In this document: positions 54,633 to 64,000 of the stretch, one piece after another
How positions within the stretch are numbered: the stretch's first letter is position 1
Layout: every line of letters starts with the position of its first letter
Assembly (NCBI GenBank): GCA_964498255.1
Contig: CAZCGW010000005.1
Span: 1-64,000 of the forward strand
Source of the DNA: Fluviibacter sp964498255
Lineage (GTDB): Bacteria; Pseudomonadota; Gammaproteobacteria; Burkholderiales; Rhodocyclaceae
Direction of reading: 5' to 3'
DNA: 64,000 bases
Program-made: the position numbers and the translations under genes
The notes under the pieces: model-generated
What the model was told of the DNA's origin: nothing
The model's database searches: none
Seen by the model: the letters and a program-made list of their open reading frames with translations, nothing else

Positions 54633-55235
54633 ATGGTTGACCGGTACGTCACCATGCCGGCAAAGCTGACCGAGGAAGAACAAGCCCTGTTTCTTGCTCA
54701 TGTATCTGATGCAAATCCGCTCAAGGCAAGCCCGCGAGCGGATCTCGCACCAAAACCGCCCCGTCCTGTGGCACGACAACGCCATCTGGATGACCAAGCC
54801 GTTCTGCATGAACTTATTCATGCACCGATTCAGTTGGCTGATCGATTAGAGGGGGGTGACGAACCCACCTATCTGCACCGCGGCGTATCGATGCAGGTAT
54901 TACGCGACTTACGCCGCGGTCGCTGGGTCGTTCAGAACGAAATTGATCTGCATGGCCATACACGTGATGCCGCCCGCGAAGCACTATCAAAGTTTCTGAG
55001 TCGATGCTTGCTTCAAGGACAGCGCTGCGTGCGTGTGGTGACGGGTCGTGGATTACGATCACCGGGACAAGTGGCTGTGTTACGAACACTCACACGCAAC
55101 TGGTTAATACAACGCCATGAGGTACTGGCGTACTGCCAGGCAAAACCGGTCGATGGCGGGGAAGGTGCGCTGATGGTGCTGCTTAGAAACCAGCATCGCG
55201 CGCACCCCCATGAAACAACGAAAGACGAAACCTAA
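54633..55235 (+). CDS. Smr-domain protein
   Basis: 200 residues from ATG 54633 (54654 is also possible). The C-terminal Smr domain shows EIDLHGHTRDAAREAL, VRVVTGRGLRSPG, VLAYCQAKPVDGGEGALMVLL. Smr domains nick DNA or cleave RNA; the YdaL-like stand-alone form seen here has an N-terminal proline/arginine-rich linker. Role unknown. It follows trxB by 8 bp. Confidence 0.88.
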   Translation: MVDRYVTMPAKLTEEEQALFLAHVSDANPLKASPRADLAPKPPRPVARQRHLDDQAVLHELIHAPIQLADRLEGGDEPTYLHRGVSMQVLRDLRRGRWVVQNEIDLHGHTRDAAREALSKFLSRCLLQGQRCVRVVTGRGLRSPGQVAVLRTLTRNWLIQRHEVLAYCQAKPVDGGEGALMVLLRNQHRAHPHETTKDET

Positions 55236-55770
55236 AATGTCGGGTATCTGGAAAACCAAACGTCGTTTATGGCAGGTGGCCGGGATGATTCTGCTCGGCC
55301 TATCTCTCGCGCTATCGCACATCTATAAGCCGCAGTTAGTGAGCCTGGTTACGAATGAGCCACTTGCAACACAGATTACACCACCCCCTTGTGATCTGAA
55401 TCGTAGCGCCTGCTCACTCTCCATCATCACCCCTGTGGCATCGGAAGCACCCTGGACGTTCAGTGTTACGCCACGCCCAATCCCAGTCAGCGCCCCACTC
55501 TCATTCACGCTAACACCGCCAGAGCGGATACTGTCGACCAACAAACCCGAAGCGGTATGGATCGACCTCTCAGGTGACAGCATGGATATGGGTCTGATTC
55601 GGGTAACGCTCGAGCAGCAGCCTGATGGTCAATGGACCGGCACGGGTAGTATTCCCGTTTGCGTTAGTGGTGCCATGCGCTGGCGTGCTCGATTACATAT
55701 GGCACTGGCACAAACGACCTTACAGGCAGATTGGGTTTTTACTGCGCCTGAATCTGACGCCCGCCACTAA
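55210..55770 (+). CDS. membrane-anchored protein, unknown family
   Basis: 186 residues: a basic N terminus, one membrane helix (WQVAGMILLGLSLALSHIY) and an extracytoplasmic beta-type domain with three cysteines. DLSGDSMDMGLIRVTLEQQP near 118-137 recalls small proteobacterial proteins encoded beside smr/xthA genes. ATG 55210 overlaps the Smr gene by 26 bp; ATG 55237, just after its stop, is an alternative. No function assigned. Confidence 0.7.
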   Translation: MKQRKTKPKMSGIWKTKRRLWQVAGMILLGLSLALSHIYKPQLVSLVTNEPLATQITPPPCDLNRSACSLSIITPVASEAPWTFSVTPRPIPVSAPLSFTLTPPERILSTNKPEAVWIDLSGDSMDMGLIRVTLEQQPDGQWTGTGSIPVCVSGAMRWRARLHMALAQTTLQADWVFTAPESDARH

Positions 55771-55786
55771 TCCCCTTCTGATAACT

Positions 55787-56548
55787 ATGAAAATCGCCAC
55801 TTGGAATGTCAACTCGCTTAATGTTCGCCTGCCACACCTACTGGATTGGCTAAGCGCTGCCAAACCGGATGTTGTGGGCCTGCAGGAACTGAAGTGTGAG
55901 GATGCAAAATTCCCGTTGGAAGCTATTGAGGAAGCCGGTTACCACGCCGTATTTGCCGGCCAGAAAACCTACAATGGTGTTGCATTACTATCCCGAGAAT
56001 CCGCTACTGATGTGCAGCGGGGGATACCCGGCTATGATGATCCGCAACAGCGCATCATAGCCGCCACCATTAACGGCGTGCGTGTCGTCAATAGCTACTT
56101 CCCCAATGGCCAAACACCTGGCAGTGAGAAGTTTGCCTATAAGCTCGATTGGTTGTCGCACTTAACCGCGTGGCTACGTAGCGAGTTAAATGCACATCCC
56201 GAGCTGTGCGTGATTGGCGATTACAACATTGCGCCTACCGATGCCGATGCGCACCCGGACTGGAAGGAAGCCATTCATGTATCGCCACCGGAACGTGAGG
56301 CCTTTGCTGCGCTAGTAGCGCTGGGCTTAACCGACGTCTTTCGTAAATTCGAGCAGGCGGAGAAAAGCTTTTCCTGGTGGGACTACCGAATGAATGCATT
56401 TCGCCGTAATTTCGGTTTGCGCATTGATCATATTCTTGCCAGCGCACCACTGGCCGAACGTTGTACTGAATGCGTGATCGACAAATCACCGCGCGTTCTG
56501 GAACGCCCGTCCGATCACACGCCGGTGATCGCAACATTTAACGGTTAA
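55787..56548 (+). CDS. xthA: exodeoxyribonuclease III (AP endonuclease)
   Basis: 253 residues from ATG 55787 (MKIATWNVNSLNVRLPHLLD). EEP-fold catalytic residues are visible in LQELKCED, VIGDYNIAPTDAD and RPSDHTPVI. It repairs abasic sites. The open frame upstream of this ATG belongs to the previous gene's region and is not part of the protein. Ends exactly where convergent rsmA ends. Confidence 0.95.
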   Translation: MKIATWNVNSLNVRLPHLLDWLSAAKPDVVGLQELKCEDAKFPLEAIEEAGYHAVFAGQKTYNGVALLSRESATDVQRGIPGYDDPQQRIIAATINGVRVVNSYFPNGQTPGSEKFAYKLDWLSHLTAWLRSELNAHPELCVIGDYNIAPTDADAHPDWKEAIHVSPPEREAFAALVALGLTDVFRKFEQAEKSFSWWDYRMNAFRRNFGLRIDHILASAPLAERCTECVIDKSPRVLERPSDHTPVIATFNG

Positions 56549-57358
56549 TCAGGCGAGCTGCTTAGCCAGCGCAACGAAGTCTGCTTCGCTAAGCTGTTCG
56601 GCACGTTCTGTAGGGTCAACCCCAGCAGCTTCGATCTGCTCACTGCTCATCAATGGTTTGAGTGTGTTTCTGACCATCTTACGACGCTGCGAGAAAGCGG
56701 CATTCACAACATTGCGCAAAGCGACTTCGTCCACCGGCAAGCGGTCGGCGATAGGTCGTGGCATCATGCGCACTACAGCCGAATTAACCTTAGGTGCTGG
56801 ATCGAATGACTCCGGCGGCACATCCAGCAAGGGTTCCAGATAACAGTAGCGCTGCAGCATGACAGAGAGGCGACTGCGATCCGAATGGCCCGGTGGTGCC
56901 ACCATGCGATCGACCACTTCTTTTTGCAGCATTACGTGAATATCACGAATGGCCTCGACCTTATCCAGCAGATGAAACAGAATCGGCGTAGAGATGTTGT
57001 AAGGCAGGTTACCCACCACTCTGAGCTCGGGACCGAGCGTCGAGAAATCAAATGCCAGCGCATCACCTGCATGGATCGTCATCTGCTCCCGCGTGTATTT
57101 TTTCTCAAGACGCGCAATGAGGTCGCGATCCAGCTCAACCACATGCAGATGGCCAGCACGCTCCAGCAATGGTTGTGTCAGCGCCCCGAGACCAGGGCCA
57201 ATTTCAACCACCCGCTCACCGGGTCGAGGGTTCACCGCATCGACGATGCCATGAATAATGCCTTGATCGATCAGAAAATTCTGCCCAAAACGCTTACGGG
57301 CTTTGTGACCCGTTTCCTGTGCCAGTTTGCTAGCAGTTTTGCTGGATGAGCGATTCAT
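56549..57358 (-). CDS. rsmA: 16S rRNA dimethyladenosine transferase
   Basis: 269 residues. KRFGQNFLID start motif, SAM motif VVEIGPGLGALTQPLL, catalytic VGNLPYNISTPI, and a C-terminal helical domain (SQRRKMVRNTL). It dimethylates the two adjacent adenines near the 16S 3' end. Its start overlaps the pdxA stop by 4 bp. Confidence 0.97.
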   Translation of the reverse strand: MNRSSSKTASKLAQETGHKARKRFGQNFLIDQGIIHGIVDAVNPRPGERVVEIGPGLGALTQPLLERAGHLHVVELDRDLIARLEKKYTREQMTIHAGDALAFDFSTLGPELRVVGNLPYNISTPILFHLLDKVEAIRDIHVMLQKEVVDRMVAPPGHSDRSRLSVMLQRYCYLEPLLDVPPESFDPAPKVNSAVVRMMPRPIADRLPVDEVALRNVVNAAFSQRRKMVRNTLKPLMSSEQIEAAGVDPTERAEQLSEADFVALAKQLA

Positions 57359-58374
57359 GACGCCTGCTTTCTGGACAGTTGCGCAGCTAAAGTCACCGCA
57401 GCATAAAGACTGCCCGGATCTGCTACCGGCTCAGCGCCGTCCAGTCGATGACCGGCCAGATCCAAAGCTGTGCCATGATCTACCGAGGTACGAATAATCG
57501 GCAAACCCAGCGTGATGTTAATGCCCTGCCCAAAGGTGGCGTATTTGAGCGGGGCTAGACCCTGATCGTGATACATGGCGAGGACAGCGTCCCCCTGTGG
57601 CAATACTCTTGGTGTAAACAGGGTATCGGCAGGCAATGGCCCCATCAGATGCATACCCTCTGCACGTAGCTTTTCCAGGGTGGGAATGATCGTATCGATT
57701 TCTTCATGCCCCATGTGGCCACCCTCTCCGGCGTGCGGGTTAAGGCCTGCCACCAGTATCCGGGGGGCAGACAGACCAAACTTGGCACGCAGGTCATGAT
57801 CTAGAATACGTATGACGGCGCTTAAGGTTTCTGTCGTAACTGCGGCGGGCACCGCTGACAACGGCAAATGGGTTGTGGCCAGTGCAACGCGCAGCGGGCC
57901 ATGTGGCGTATCCCCAGCCAGCATCATCACTACCAGCGGTGTGTCAGTCTGCTCCGCTAAGTATTCGGTATGGCCGGTGAATGAACGCCCTGCTTCATTA
58001 ATCACACCCTTGTGCAAAGGCGCTGTGACCATGGCTGCAAATTCGTTTGATCTACACCCAGCAATAGCGCGATCTAACAGCGCGATCACGTACTCACTAT
58101 TGGCCGGGTTCAACATGCCCGTGACCACAGGCACATGGCTCTTAATGTCACATACGGTAATTTCACCGAGCTGCGATGGCGTTATCGGTTGCGCAGGATC
58201 ATAAGCACGAAAGCGCACTTGAATCCCTATTTCGGCCGCACGTGTTGCGAGCAATTGTTGATCGCAAAGCACTACTAACTCATCCGCCCAGGCACGCTCC
58301 GCCAAGCGCAGACACAAATCGGGGCCTATCCCTGCTGGCTCACCCGAAGTAATGGCAAGACGTGCGGAGGTCAT
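57355..58374 (-). CDS. pdxA: 4-hydroxythreonine-4-phosphate dehydrogenase
   Basis: 339 residues. ITSGEPAGIGPDLCLRLA at the N terminus, TAPLHKGVINEAG, FTGHTEYLAE, LNPHAGEGGHMGHEE and MYHDQGLAPLKY (metal-binding histidines). It catalyses the NAD-dependent step of the DXP-dependent vitamin B6 pathway. Overlaps surA and rsmA by 4 bp each. Confidence 0.97.
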   Translation of the reverse strand: MTSARLAITSGEPAGIGPDLCLRLAERAWADELVVLCDQQLLATRAAEIGIQVRFRAYDPAQPITPSQLGEITVCDIKSHVPVVTGMLNPANSEYVIALLDRAIAGCRSNEFAAMVTAPLHKGVINEAGRSFTGHTEYLAEQTDTPLVVMMLAGDTPHGPLRVALATTHLPLSAVPAAVTTETLSAVIRILDHDLRAKFGLSAPRILVAGLNPHAGEGGHMGHEEIDTIIPTLEKLRAEGMHLMGPLPADTLFTPRVLPQGDAVLAMYHDQGLAPLKYATFGQGINITLGLPIIRTSVDHGTALDLAGHRLDGAEPVADPGSLYAAVTLAAQLSRKQAS

Positions 58375-59708
58375 TGATCATCCAGACGGATCTCGACATA
58401 GGCACGATCTCTAACCTGACGGATCCACTCCTGATTGGCCTCTTCCAGTTTGCGCTGACGCAATGCCATAGTGGCACGCTGACGTTGTCGTTCTTGAGAG
58501 ACGTCTGTTGTGCGACGCTCCAGTACCTGAATGATGTGGAACCCGAACTGTGATTGGACCGGATTACTGATTTCGCCTATTTTGAGTGCATTCATTGCCT
58601 GATCAAATGCTGGTACGGTGTCACCAGGATACAGCCAACCCAGATCCCCACCCTTCTGGGCGGATCCATCCTGGGAGTAAAGCTTGGCGAGCGCGGCGAA
58701 GTCTTCACCATTTTTCAGACGGCTATGCACCTGGTTAATTTTCTGACGCGCCTCGGCTTCGGAAGTCACTTCGGTTACCTTGATCAGAATGTGGCGTGCA
58801 TGGGTCTGTTGAATCTGTGGCAAAGCGCTACCGCCTTTACGCGCGATCAATTTGACGATGTGAAACCCACTGGGGCTCCGCACCACGTCACTCACCTGAC
58901 CCGGTTTGAGATTAGCAATCGCCGAGCTCATCACCTGAGGCAAGCTGTCCAATGGACGGAAACCGAGGTCGCCGCCCTGCATGGCGTCATTAGATTCAGA
59001 ATACGTTGCAGCGAGCTGCCCGAAATCTCGGCCAGACTTTGCCTGCTCATCTATAGAGACTGCTTTCAGGCGCAACTTATTCAGTGTTTCTGGCGAAGCA
59101 CCTTCGGGAATACGAATAACAATGTGTGCCAAATGCACCTCTTCACCAGCACCTGTGGCCGCCTGGTTGGCGAGGAAATTATCCACTTCTCCTGGCGACA
59201 CATTCACCCGGGCATCGACTTCCCGTTCCCGTACACGGGCGATCATCATCTGACTACGAATCTCTTCCCGGAAATCTGGCCAGGCAATGCCATCTTTCTC
59301 AACAACCTGGCGCATCTGCTGCGGCGTCATTTTCTGGTTGGCAGCTACGCGAACCAGTGCCTGTTCCAGATCCGAGTCATCAACCTGAATGCCTGCTTCT
59401 TTTGCCGTTTGAACTTGCGCCCGTTCGGTAATCATCTGATCGAGCACCTGCTGACGCAAAATCTCCTGCGGGGGAAGCTGTACTTTCTGGCGATGCAATT
59501 GAGAGGTGGCCGAGCGCACCCGTGAATTGAGCTGGTTCTGTGTGATGACCCCATCGTTTACTACAGCCACAATACGGTCTAGCGTTTGTGGCTGTGATGA
59601 TCTTTGCACAGGTGCCGGATTAGCTGGTGCAGCGTGACTCACCCCGACCATTAACGCTGCCGAAAAGGTTACGGCAACCACAGTTTTGAAACGATTGAGC
59701 ATCTTCAT
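58371..59708 (-). CDS. surA: periplasmic chaperone/PPIase SurA
   Basis: 445 residues. Signal peptide ending VSHAA, N-terminal chaperone domain (DRIVAVVNDGVITQNQLNSR), two parvulin domains (HLAHIVIRIPEGAS near 165; HARHILIKVTEV near 300) and a C-terminal helix. It folds outer-membrane proteins, including LptD encoded just upstream. Confidence 0.96.
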   Translation of the reverse strand: MKMLNRFKTVVAVTFSAALMVGVSHAAPANPAPVQRSSQPQTLDRIVAVVNDGVITQNQLNSRVRSATSQLHRQKVQLPPQEILRQQVLDQMITERAQVQTAKEAGIQVDDSDLEQALVRVAANQKMTPQQMRQVVEKDGIAWPDFREEIRSQMMIARVREREVDARVNVSPGEVDNFLANQAATGAGEEVHLAHIVIRIPEGASPETLNKLRLKAVSIDEQAKSGRDFGQLAATYSESNDAMQGGDLGFRPLDSLPQVMSSAIANLKPGQVSDVVRSPSGFHIVKLIARKGGSALPQIQQTHARHILIKVTEVTSEAEARQKINQVHSRLKNGEDFAALAKLYSQDGSAQKGGDLGWLYPGDTVPAFDQAMNALKIGEISNPVQSQFGFHIIQVLERRTTDVSQERQRQRATMALRQRKLEEANQEWIRQVRDRAYVEIRLDDQ

Positions 59709-59721
59709 GTTCTGCGATCGA

Positions 59722-62700
59722 TCAATAATAAGGGTCTGTCATCGGCGGCATGAAAGCCGCATCCGAGGTTCGGGTGTAATTAGGTACGTTGCGACGCAAT
59801 ACGTCCAATGGGCTGGAGCCAATACTACCCATACCCTTGAGTTCCAGCTGCACAAAAAAACTGGTGTTAAGGAATGGCGTCTGTGTCGAACTATAGGTCA
59901 TCGCACGGTGATAAACGGCGCGCGCAGTCCAACAGGAAGCGTTGTACTCAATGCCCGCAAGACTTTCGATCTGTGATGACTGCACAGCGGAGTAGGTATA
60001 ACGACCTACCGCGCGCAAAGGCCCCCAGATTTTCCAGGCTGCACTCACATCGTTCTGCATGACGGCGGTAGCACTCATGCCCGAATTCGTCGAACTTGGA
60101 ATGTAATCCTGGTTCTGATAACGATAAGCGTAGTTGAGCACATTCTCACGGCTTGGCTGGAAACGGCCGCCAATGCTGGCACGATTGATACGATTCGCCT
60201 TCGTACTATTGCTATTAGGGTTTGCTTGGGAATACGGGCTAACCTGCGCAAAACCGTTTATCGATGTGTACGGTGCCACCATGCCATTAGCTTGCGCAAA
60301 GTAGTCGTTACTACCGTAGCTGCTAGTCGGCGTCGCAGAGTACAGATTAACTTGCTGAGGCTGGAAGAAAACACGCTGGCCAACGCTAAAGCCCATTAAT
60401 TGCTGGCCCGTCTTATCCATTGAGTAACGGCTCGACAAAGCCGCAGTGACCTGATTAGCATTAGAAACGCGGTCCCAGCCAGTAAAGATGTTCTCGCTGA
60501 ACATTTGCGCATAGCTCACATCAGCGATACCGGTATCAAACAAAGGCAGATTAGTCTGATTACGGTATGGCACATATAAATAGTACAAACGTGGCTCAAG
60601 CGTCTGATTTAACGTGCGGCCAAAATATTCAGTCTTCCGATCAAAAATCATTCCCGAATCTAAAGACAAAATCGGCAATGTACGGGAGGCCGCGTCCGAA
60701 TTAATACCCGTGGTACTACTACCCGAACTGGTTAGCTGACCCGCATTGGTATTGTATTGTGTGTAATGCACACCTGCTTTAGGTGTGACATAGATGCCCG
60801 GGGCTTGCCAGCTGGTGACAAACTGCGGATAGGCCCAGAGGCGATTGCCCTGCACATAGGATTGCGTCTGGTTGGTGAAGTAGGAGCTATTAGCCGAAAC
60901 CAATGCATCCATACGCGCTGGTTGATCAAACATGCCATTACTCGATAGCACTTCAAGCTCATCGTTCTCATTCAAGCGCACATTGCTAAACCCTGCTGCA
61001 TTAAGCAGAGAACGATTCATGGCAAAGTTTACTTGTGGCAGCAACTGGTAAGGTGTTGCCACAGGGTTGCTTGGGTTGAAGTTAAGCGTCTGATAACCCT
61101 GCGCCACAACAGACGCATTCCAGGTAGGGGCCGCATAATTAACCCGACCCGTACGTGGCAGATAAGACTGCGACATCGCCGCCAGAGAGTTATTCAAATC
61201 AGTGAAGTAGTAGGAATCTGAAACGCCCTGCAGATCCCACGCACCAGAAAGACCGGGCAGGATGTGATTAAACTGCTGTTGGTGCTGCGACAGAAAGCTC
61301 CAACGATCACGATTCATCAGGCGATCGTTGGGCATGTAGTTGAACGCGTCTTTGCCGGTGTAGGTCGGTACCGGACTCTGACCAGCATTACCAAGGTAAC
61401 GCATCTCAGTATTAAACGAGACGCCACGCTTGCCATAGATGGCCGGTGCAAAAGTTGCATCGTAGTTAGGCGCCAAATTGAAGTAATACGGAACGATCGT
61501 CTGAAAGCCATTCAGTTTCGAAGAACCTAGGCTAGGCGCGAGAAAACCCGAATGCCGCCCACGATCCAACGGAAAAAAGGCGTACGGCATGTAGAGGAAA
61601 GGCACGTTCTGGAAGTAAAGCAACGAATTGGTTGCGCTTCCTTCGTTCTGTTCATAATCCAGATGATAGGTAGACGCACGGGCATACCAGCCGCTATCGC
61701 CCGCCGGACAGGTGGTGTAAGTCGCATCCTCTGCCCGATAGCGATTTTCGCCTTCGAGGTTAATGCGCGCTGCCTGCCCATGAGACATCGTCTCGACAAT
61801 CTTTGCCAGCGGCGTCTGTCCCGGCAAGAAAGCCGTGCCACCCATGCTTGCTGTCTGCGCTTGTGTTTCTGCATCAGCACCGCTTGCGACCGCTTCATTG
61901 ATCGCTGTCTGCTGCCCGGGCTGCTGCGTTAATGTCGAACTGGCCGCAACGCCATAGGTAGGCACGTTGGTGCCCCCCATCGGAACAGCCGCACCAGCGC
62001 TAGCGGTCGGTGTTGCACCAAGGGGCGGTGCATTAAACGACCACGGCCCCTGGTTAACCTGTGCAATCTGCTTTTTCTGGCGAATTTCGTAATTAGCGTT
62101 ATTGATATAACCGGTTCTGGCTGCCACGACGATATCGGCATCCGTGCCGGCCATGGTTGTTCCTTGCGCCGGATCCCGGTAAAGGACATTGCCTTGCGCA
62201 TCCACATTGTCTTCAACGATGCTGTAAACAATACGATCCGCATTAAGAATCGTGCCATCGCGGCGCAATTCGGCATTGCCCGTCGCCGTGAGCTCGAGAT
62301 CATTACGACCCGTAATAACATCGGCCAGAAGTTCGGTCTGATCTTTGGCCAACGCAGGCGATTGAGGTTTGGTCGTTGCTTCGGCAACCGGCTGCGTTGG
62401 CGCAGGTGTCCGCGGTGCGCTTGGAGCGCTAGGCGCTGAAGGCGCCGGAGCCGGGGTTGGAGATGGCGCAGGCGCTGGACCGGGTTCGGGAGCTACTGGC
62501 TCTGGTGCCGGCTCTGATTTGACGGGTGCTGCAGCCACCTTGCTTGATTTTGCCGGTACTGGAGCAGTTGTCGGGGCTGATGTTTCAGCAACCGGCGCCG
62601 CTTCTGCAACCACAGGTTGTGCCGGCGCCTGAATAATCGGCTGTTGCACAACTCTTTTAGGCACGCCCTTCTTGCTGACAGGGCCAGGACCAGGACTAGG

Positions 62701-62895
62701 CATACCGCCCAGTGCCGCCGCACCTGAAGAAGGTGTCGCTGGCGCGCCACCCAGCAAGGCCGGATCCACGAGTAACGGCTCCATCCGCACGGGCGTCGCA
62801 CTGCTTTGGGCAAACACCGGCGAGCTGACCATCAATGCGGCTCCGCCCAAACCCAGTGTTGCCACCCAGACAGCCAGCGGCAAGCGCACGCCCAT
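59722..62895 (-). CDS. lptD: LPS-assembly protein LptD with long N-terminal extension
   Basis: About 1057 residues from ATG 62895 (MGVRLPLAVWVATLGLGGAA), which gives a normal signal peptide; a TTG at 62967 would add 24. An extension rich in Pro/Ala/Thr (about residues 45-180, including APSAPSAPRTPAPT) precedes the OstA/jellyroll region (LELTATGNAELRRDGTILNA). A further Gly/Ser/Thr-rich insertion (~280-360) precedes the LptD barrel (YLNPNYDATF-like NLAPNYDATFAPAIYGKRG). Usual LptD is about 750-850 aa. It inserts LPS into the outer leaflet. surA follows after 13 bp. Confidence 0.93.
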   Translation of the reverse strand: MGVRLPLAVWVATLGLGGAALMVSSPVFAQSSATPVRMEPLLVDPALLGGAPATPSSGAAALGGMPSPGPGPVSKKGVPKRVVQQPIIQAPAQPVVAEAAPVAETSAPTTAPVPAKSSKVAAAPVKSEPAPEPVAPEPGPAPAPSPTPAPAPSAPSAPSAPRTPAPTQPVAEATTKPQSPALAKDQTELLADVITGRNDLELTATGNAELRRDGTILNADRIVYSIVEDNVDAQGNVLYRDPAQGTTMAGTDADIVVAARTGYINNANYEIRQKKQIAQVNQGPWSFNAPPLGATPTASAGAAVPMGGTNVPTYGVAASSTLTQQPGQQTAINEAVASGADAETQAQTASMGGTAFLPGQTPLAKIVETMSHGQAARINLEGENRYRAEDATYTTCPAGDSGWYARASTYHLDYEQNEGSATNSLLYFQNVPFLYMPYAFFPLDRGRHSGFLAPSLGSSKLNGFQTIVPYYFNLAPNYDATFAPAIYGKRGVSFNTEMRYLGNAGQSPVPTYTGKDAFNYMPNDRLMNRDRWSFLSQHQQQFNHILPGLSGAWDLQGVSDSYYFTDLNNSLAAMSQSYLPRTGRVNYAAPTWNASVVAQGYQTLNFNPSNPVATPYQLLPQVNFAMNRSLLNAAGFSNVRLNENDELEVLSSNGMFDQPARMDALVSANSSYFTNQTQSYVQGNRLWAYPQFVTSWQAPGIYVTPKAGVHYTQYNTNAGQLTSSGSSTTGINSDAASRTLPILSLDSGMIFDRKTEYFGRTLNQTLEPRLYYLYVPYRNQTNLPLFDTGIADVSYAQMFSENIFTGWDRVSNANQVTAALSSRYSMDKTGQQLMGFSVGQRVFFQPQQVNLYSATPTSSYGSNDYFAQANGMVAPYTSINGFAQVSPYSQANPNSNSTKANRINRASIGGRFQPSRENVLNYAYRYQNQDYIPSSTNSGMSATAVMQNDVSAAWKIWGPLRAVGRYTYSAVQSSQIESLAGIEYNASCWTARAVYHRAMTYSSTQTPFLNTSFFVQLELKGMGSIGSSPLDVLRRNVPNYTRTSDAAFMPPMTDPYY

Positions 62896-63089
62896 AGGCG
62901 CTGGTGCGCCATAGGTCAGAAATTCGCGGGGAAATGTGGGTAAACGGGAAGGCACAACAATAAACAACGATCAGTTCCAGATAGGCACGCAAAGGAGCAA
63001 ATTTCAGCCACTTGCCTGCACAAGGTAAAATACTGTCAATTCTAGCATTTTTACCCTTCAAAGACGCCTTTCGGCTACCCTCTGCCCCC

Positions 63090-64000
63090 ATGAACTCGAC
63101 AATTGACGCCCGCCTGCTTTCCGGCACCGAATTTGCCACCCAAAGCCAACTCTATCCGGGCACGCCCGTCCTGACCCCCGCTTCTGCAGATGCCAGTTTT
63201 CGCCGTTACTTCCGGGCGACATGGCCCGGTGGCGAGACGGCCATTCTGATGGACGCCCCACCGGACAAAGAAGATGTGCGCCCCTTTATCCAGATTGCCG
63301 GCCTCATGGCGGATGCCGACCTAGTGGCCCCTAAAATTCTGGCGGCAGACCCGACCAATGGCTATCTCTTGCTGAACGACCTGGGCAGCAGCGGCTATCT
63401 GAAAACGCTGCATGCAGCCGATACAAAAACTGCAGATACCCTCATGCGGGGCGCAATCAAGACACTGGTGCAGTGGCAAGCCAGCTCCAAAGCAGACATT
63501 TTGCCCACTTATGATGAGGCCCTGCTTCGTCGTGAGTTAGCACTATTTCCGGAGTGGTGTATCACACGGCACGCCGGTATCGAACTGACGGAAAAAGAAC
63601 AGAGCTGGCTCGATGGCGTAATGGAAGCTCTTGTGGCATCCGCCCTGGCTCAACCCCAGGTCTTTGTTCACCGCGACTACATGCCACGTAACATGATGTT
63701 GACGGATGATCCGTCCACCCCCGCCATTTTGGACTTCCAGGATGCGGTTTATGGCCCGATTACTTATGATGTGGTGTCGCTATTCCGCGATGCCTTTATC
63801 TCCTGGGACGAAGAGCGCGAACTGGATTGGGTGATTCGTTACTGGGAACAAGCTCGCAAAGCCGGCCTACCGGTTCATCCTGACTTTGGCGACTTCTGGC
63901 GTGCCTACGAATTTATGGGGCTACAGCGTCACTTAAAGGTTCTGGGTATTTTCTGCCGTCTGAACTACCGGGATAGCAAAGGCCATTATCTGGAAGATCT
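63090..64000 (+). CDS. amgK: N-acetylmuramate/N-acetylglucosamine kinase AmgK, partial (runs off the end)
   Basis: The first 303 codons are in the window; the C terminus is cut by the window end. Aminoglycoside-phosphotransferase fold: ASADASFRRYFRA near 28, catalytic loop VHRDYMPRNMM near 191, and metal motif ILDFQDAVYGP near 212. Divergence from lptD matches the amgK-murU peptidoglycan-sugar recycling locus of other proteobacteria, where AmgK phosphorylates MurNAc at C1. murU would be expected just beyond the window. ATG 63090; no strong SD. Confidence 0.88.
   Translation, partial: MNSTIDARLLSGTEFATQSQLYPGTPVLTPASADASFRRYFRATWPGGETAILMDAPPDKEDVRPFIQIAGLMADADLVAPKILAADPTNGYLLLNDLGSSGYLKTLHAADTKTADTLMRGAIKTLVQWQASSKADILPTYDEALLRRELALFPEWCITRHAGIELTEKEQSWLDGVMEALVASALAQPQVFVHRDYMPRNMMLTDDPSTPAILDFQDAVYGPITYDVVSLFRDAFISWDEERELDWVIRYWEQARKAGLPVHPDFGDFWRAYEFMGLQRHLKVLGIFCRLNYRDSKGHYLED

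Noticed and set aside
58554..59525. 323-codon frame antisense to surA
   Set aside because: Mirror frame of a well-conserved gene; no SD and no family resemblance.
62973..62978. GGAACT on the minus strand upstream of lptD as a sigma-E -35 element
   Set aside because: Sigma-E control of lptD-surA is known in E. coli, but no matching -10 (TCNNA type) is seen at the right spacing.

Overview
The window is a chromosomal segment of a betaproteobacterium-like bacterium of moderate GC. This rests on the one-piece tmRNA with tag ANDERYALAA, paired cyanophycin synthetases next to a cyanophycin-associated ABC transporter/DUF1854 pair, a Gcr-type 'site-specific recombinase' membrane protein, a System I cytochrome c locus, and the lptD-surA-pdxA-rsmA and lolA-rarA-serS neighbourhoods. 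The genus cannot be fixed from the sequence.

Layout. 1-8.4 kb: ssrA (tmRNA), a secreted metallo-beta-lactamase-fold protein, then a type I restriction-modification locus in the unusual order hsdR-hsdS-DUF3800-hsdM. An 18-bp copy of the ssrA 3' end lies just before hsdR, suggesting an integration scar. 8.4-16.6 kb: cyanophycin metabolism (ABC transporter, DUF1854 protein, CxxC-rich protein on the minus strand; cphA' and cphA divergent on the plus strand). 16.6-25.7 kb: a TPMT-like methyltransferase, the Gcr-like membrane protein, and cytochrome c maturation genes as two convergent operons (ccmABCDE plus, ccmFG and a ccmH-ccmI fusion minus). 25.7-39.0 kb: cardiolipin synthase, rlmJ, uup, a peroxiredoxin, tRNA-Arg(CCT), an overlapping ackA / outer-membrane factor / emrA / emrB operon, a UDP-glucuronate epimerase, a DUF3313 lipoprotein and an MFS permease.

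39.1-46.2 kb is an AT-richer composite genomic island downstream of tRNA-Ser(CGA). Three direct copies of the tRNA 3' end (46205-46219, 40860-40874, 39124-39138) divide it into a ~5.3 kb mobilizable element and a ~1.7 kb remnant. The larger part carries a tyrosine integrase, MobC, a ColE1 MbeA-type relaxase with a second gene embedded in another frame, and envelope-type cargo. The remnant carries a lipoprotein, a secreted protein and a broken HTH gene. Each tRNA-end copy is followed on the tRNA strand by a hairpin terminator.

46.3-64 kb is conserved housekeeping: mltF, serS, rarA, lolA, ftsK, trxB, a Smr protein, xthA, rsmA, pdxA, surA, a long lptD, and the start of amgK running off the window end. 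The most unusual items are the DUF3800-containing type I RM operon with a 20-bp palindrome before hsdM, the tandem att/terminator island with its overlapping mob gene, and the repeated TTTCCGG palindromes between the divergent cyanophycin operons.
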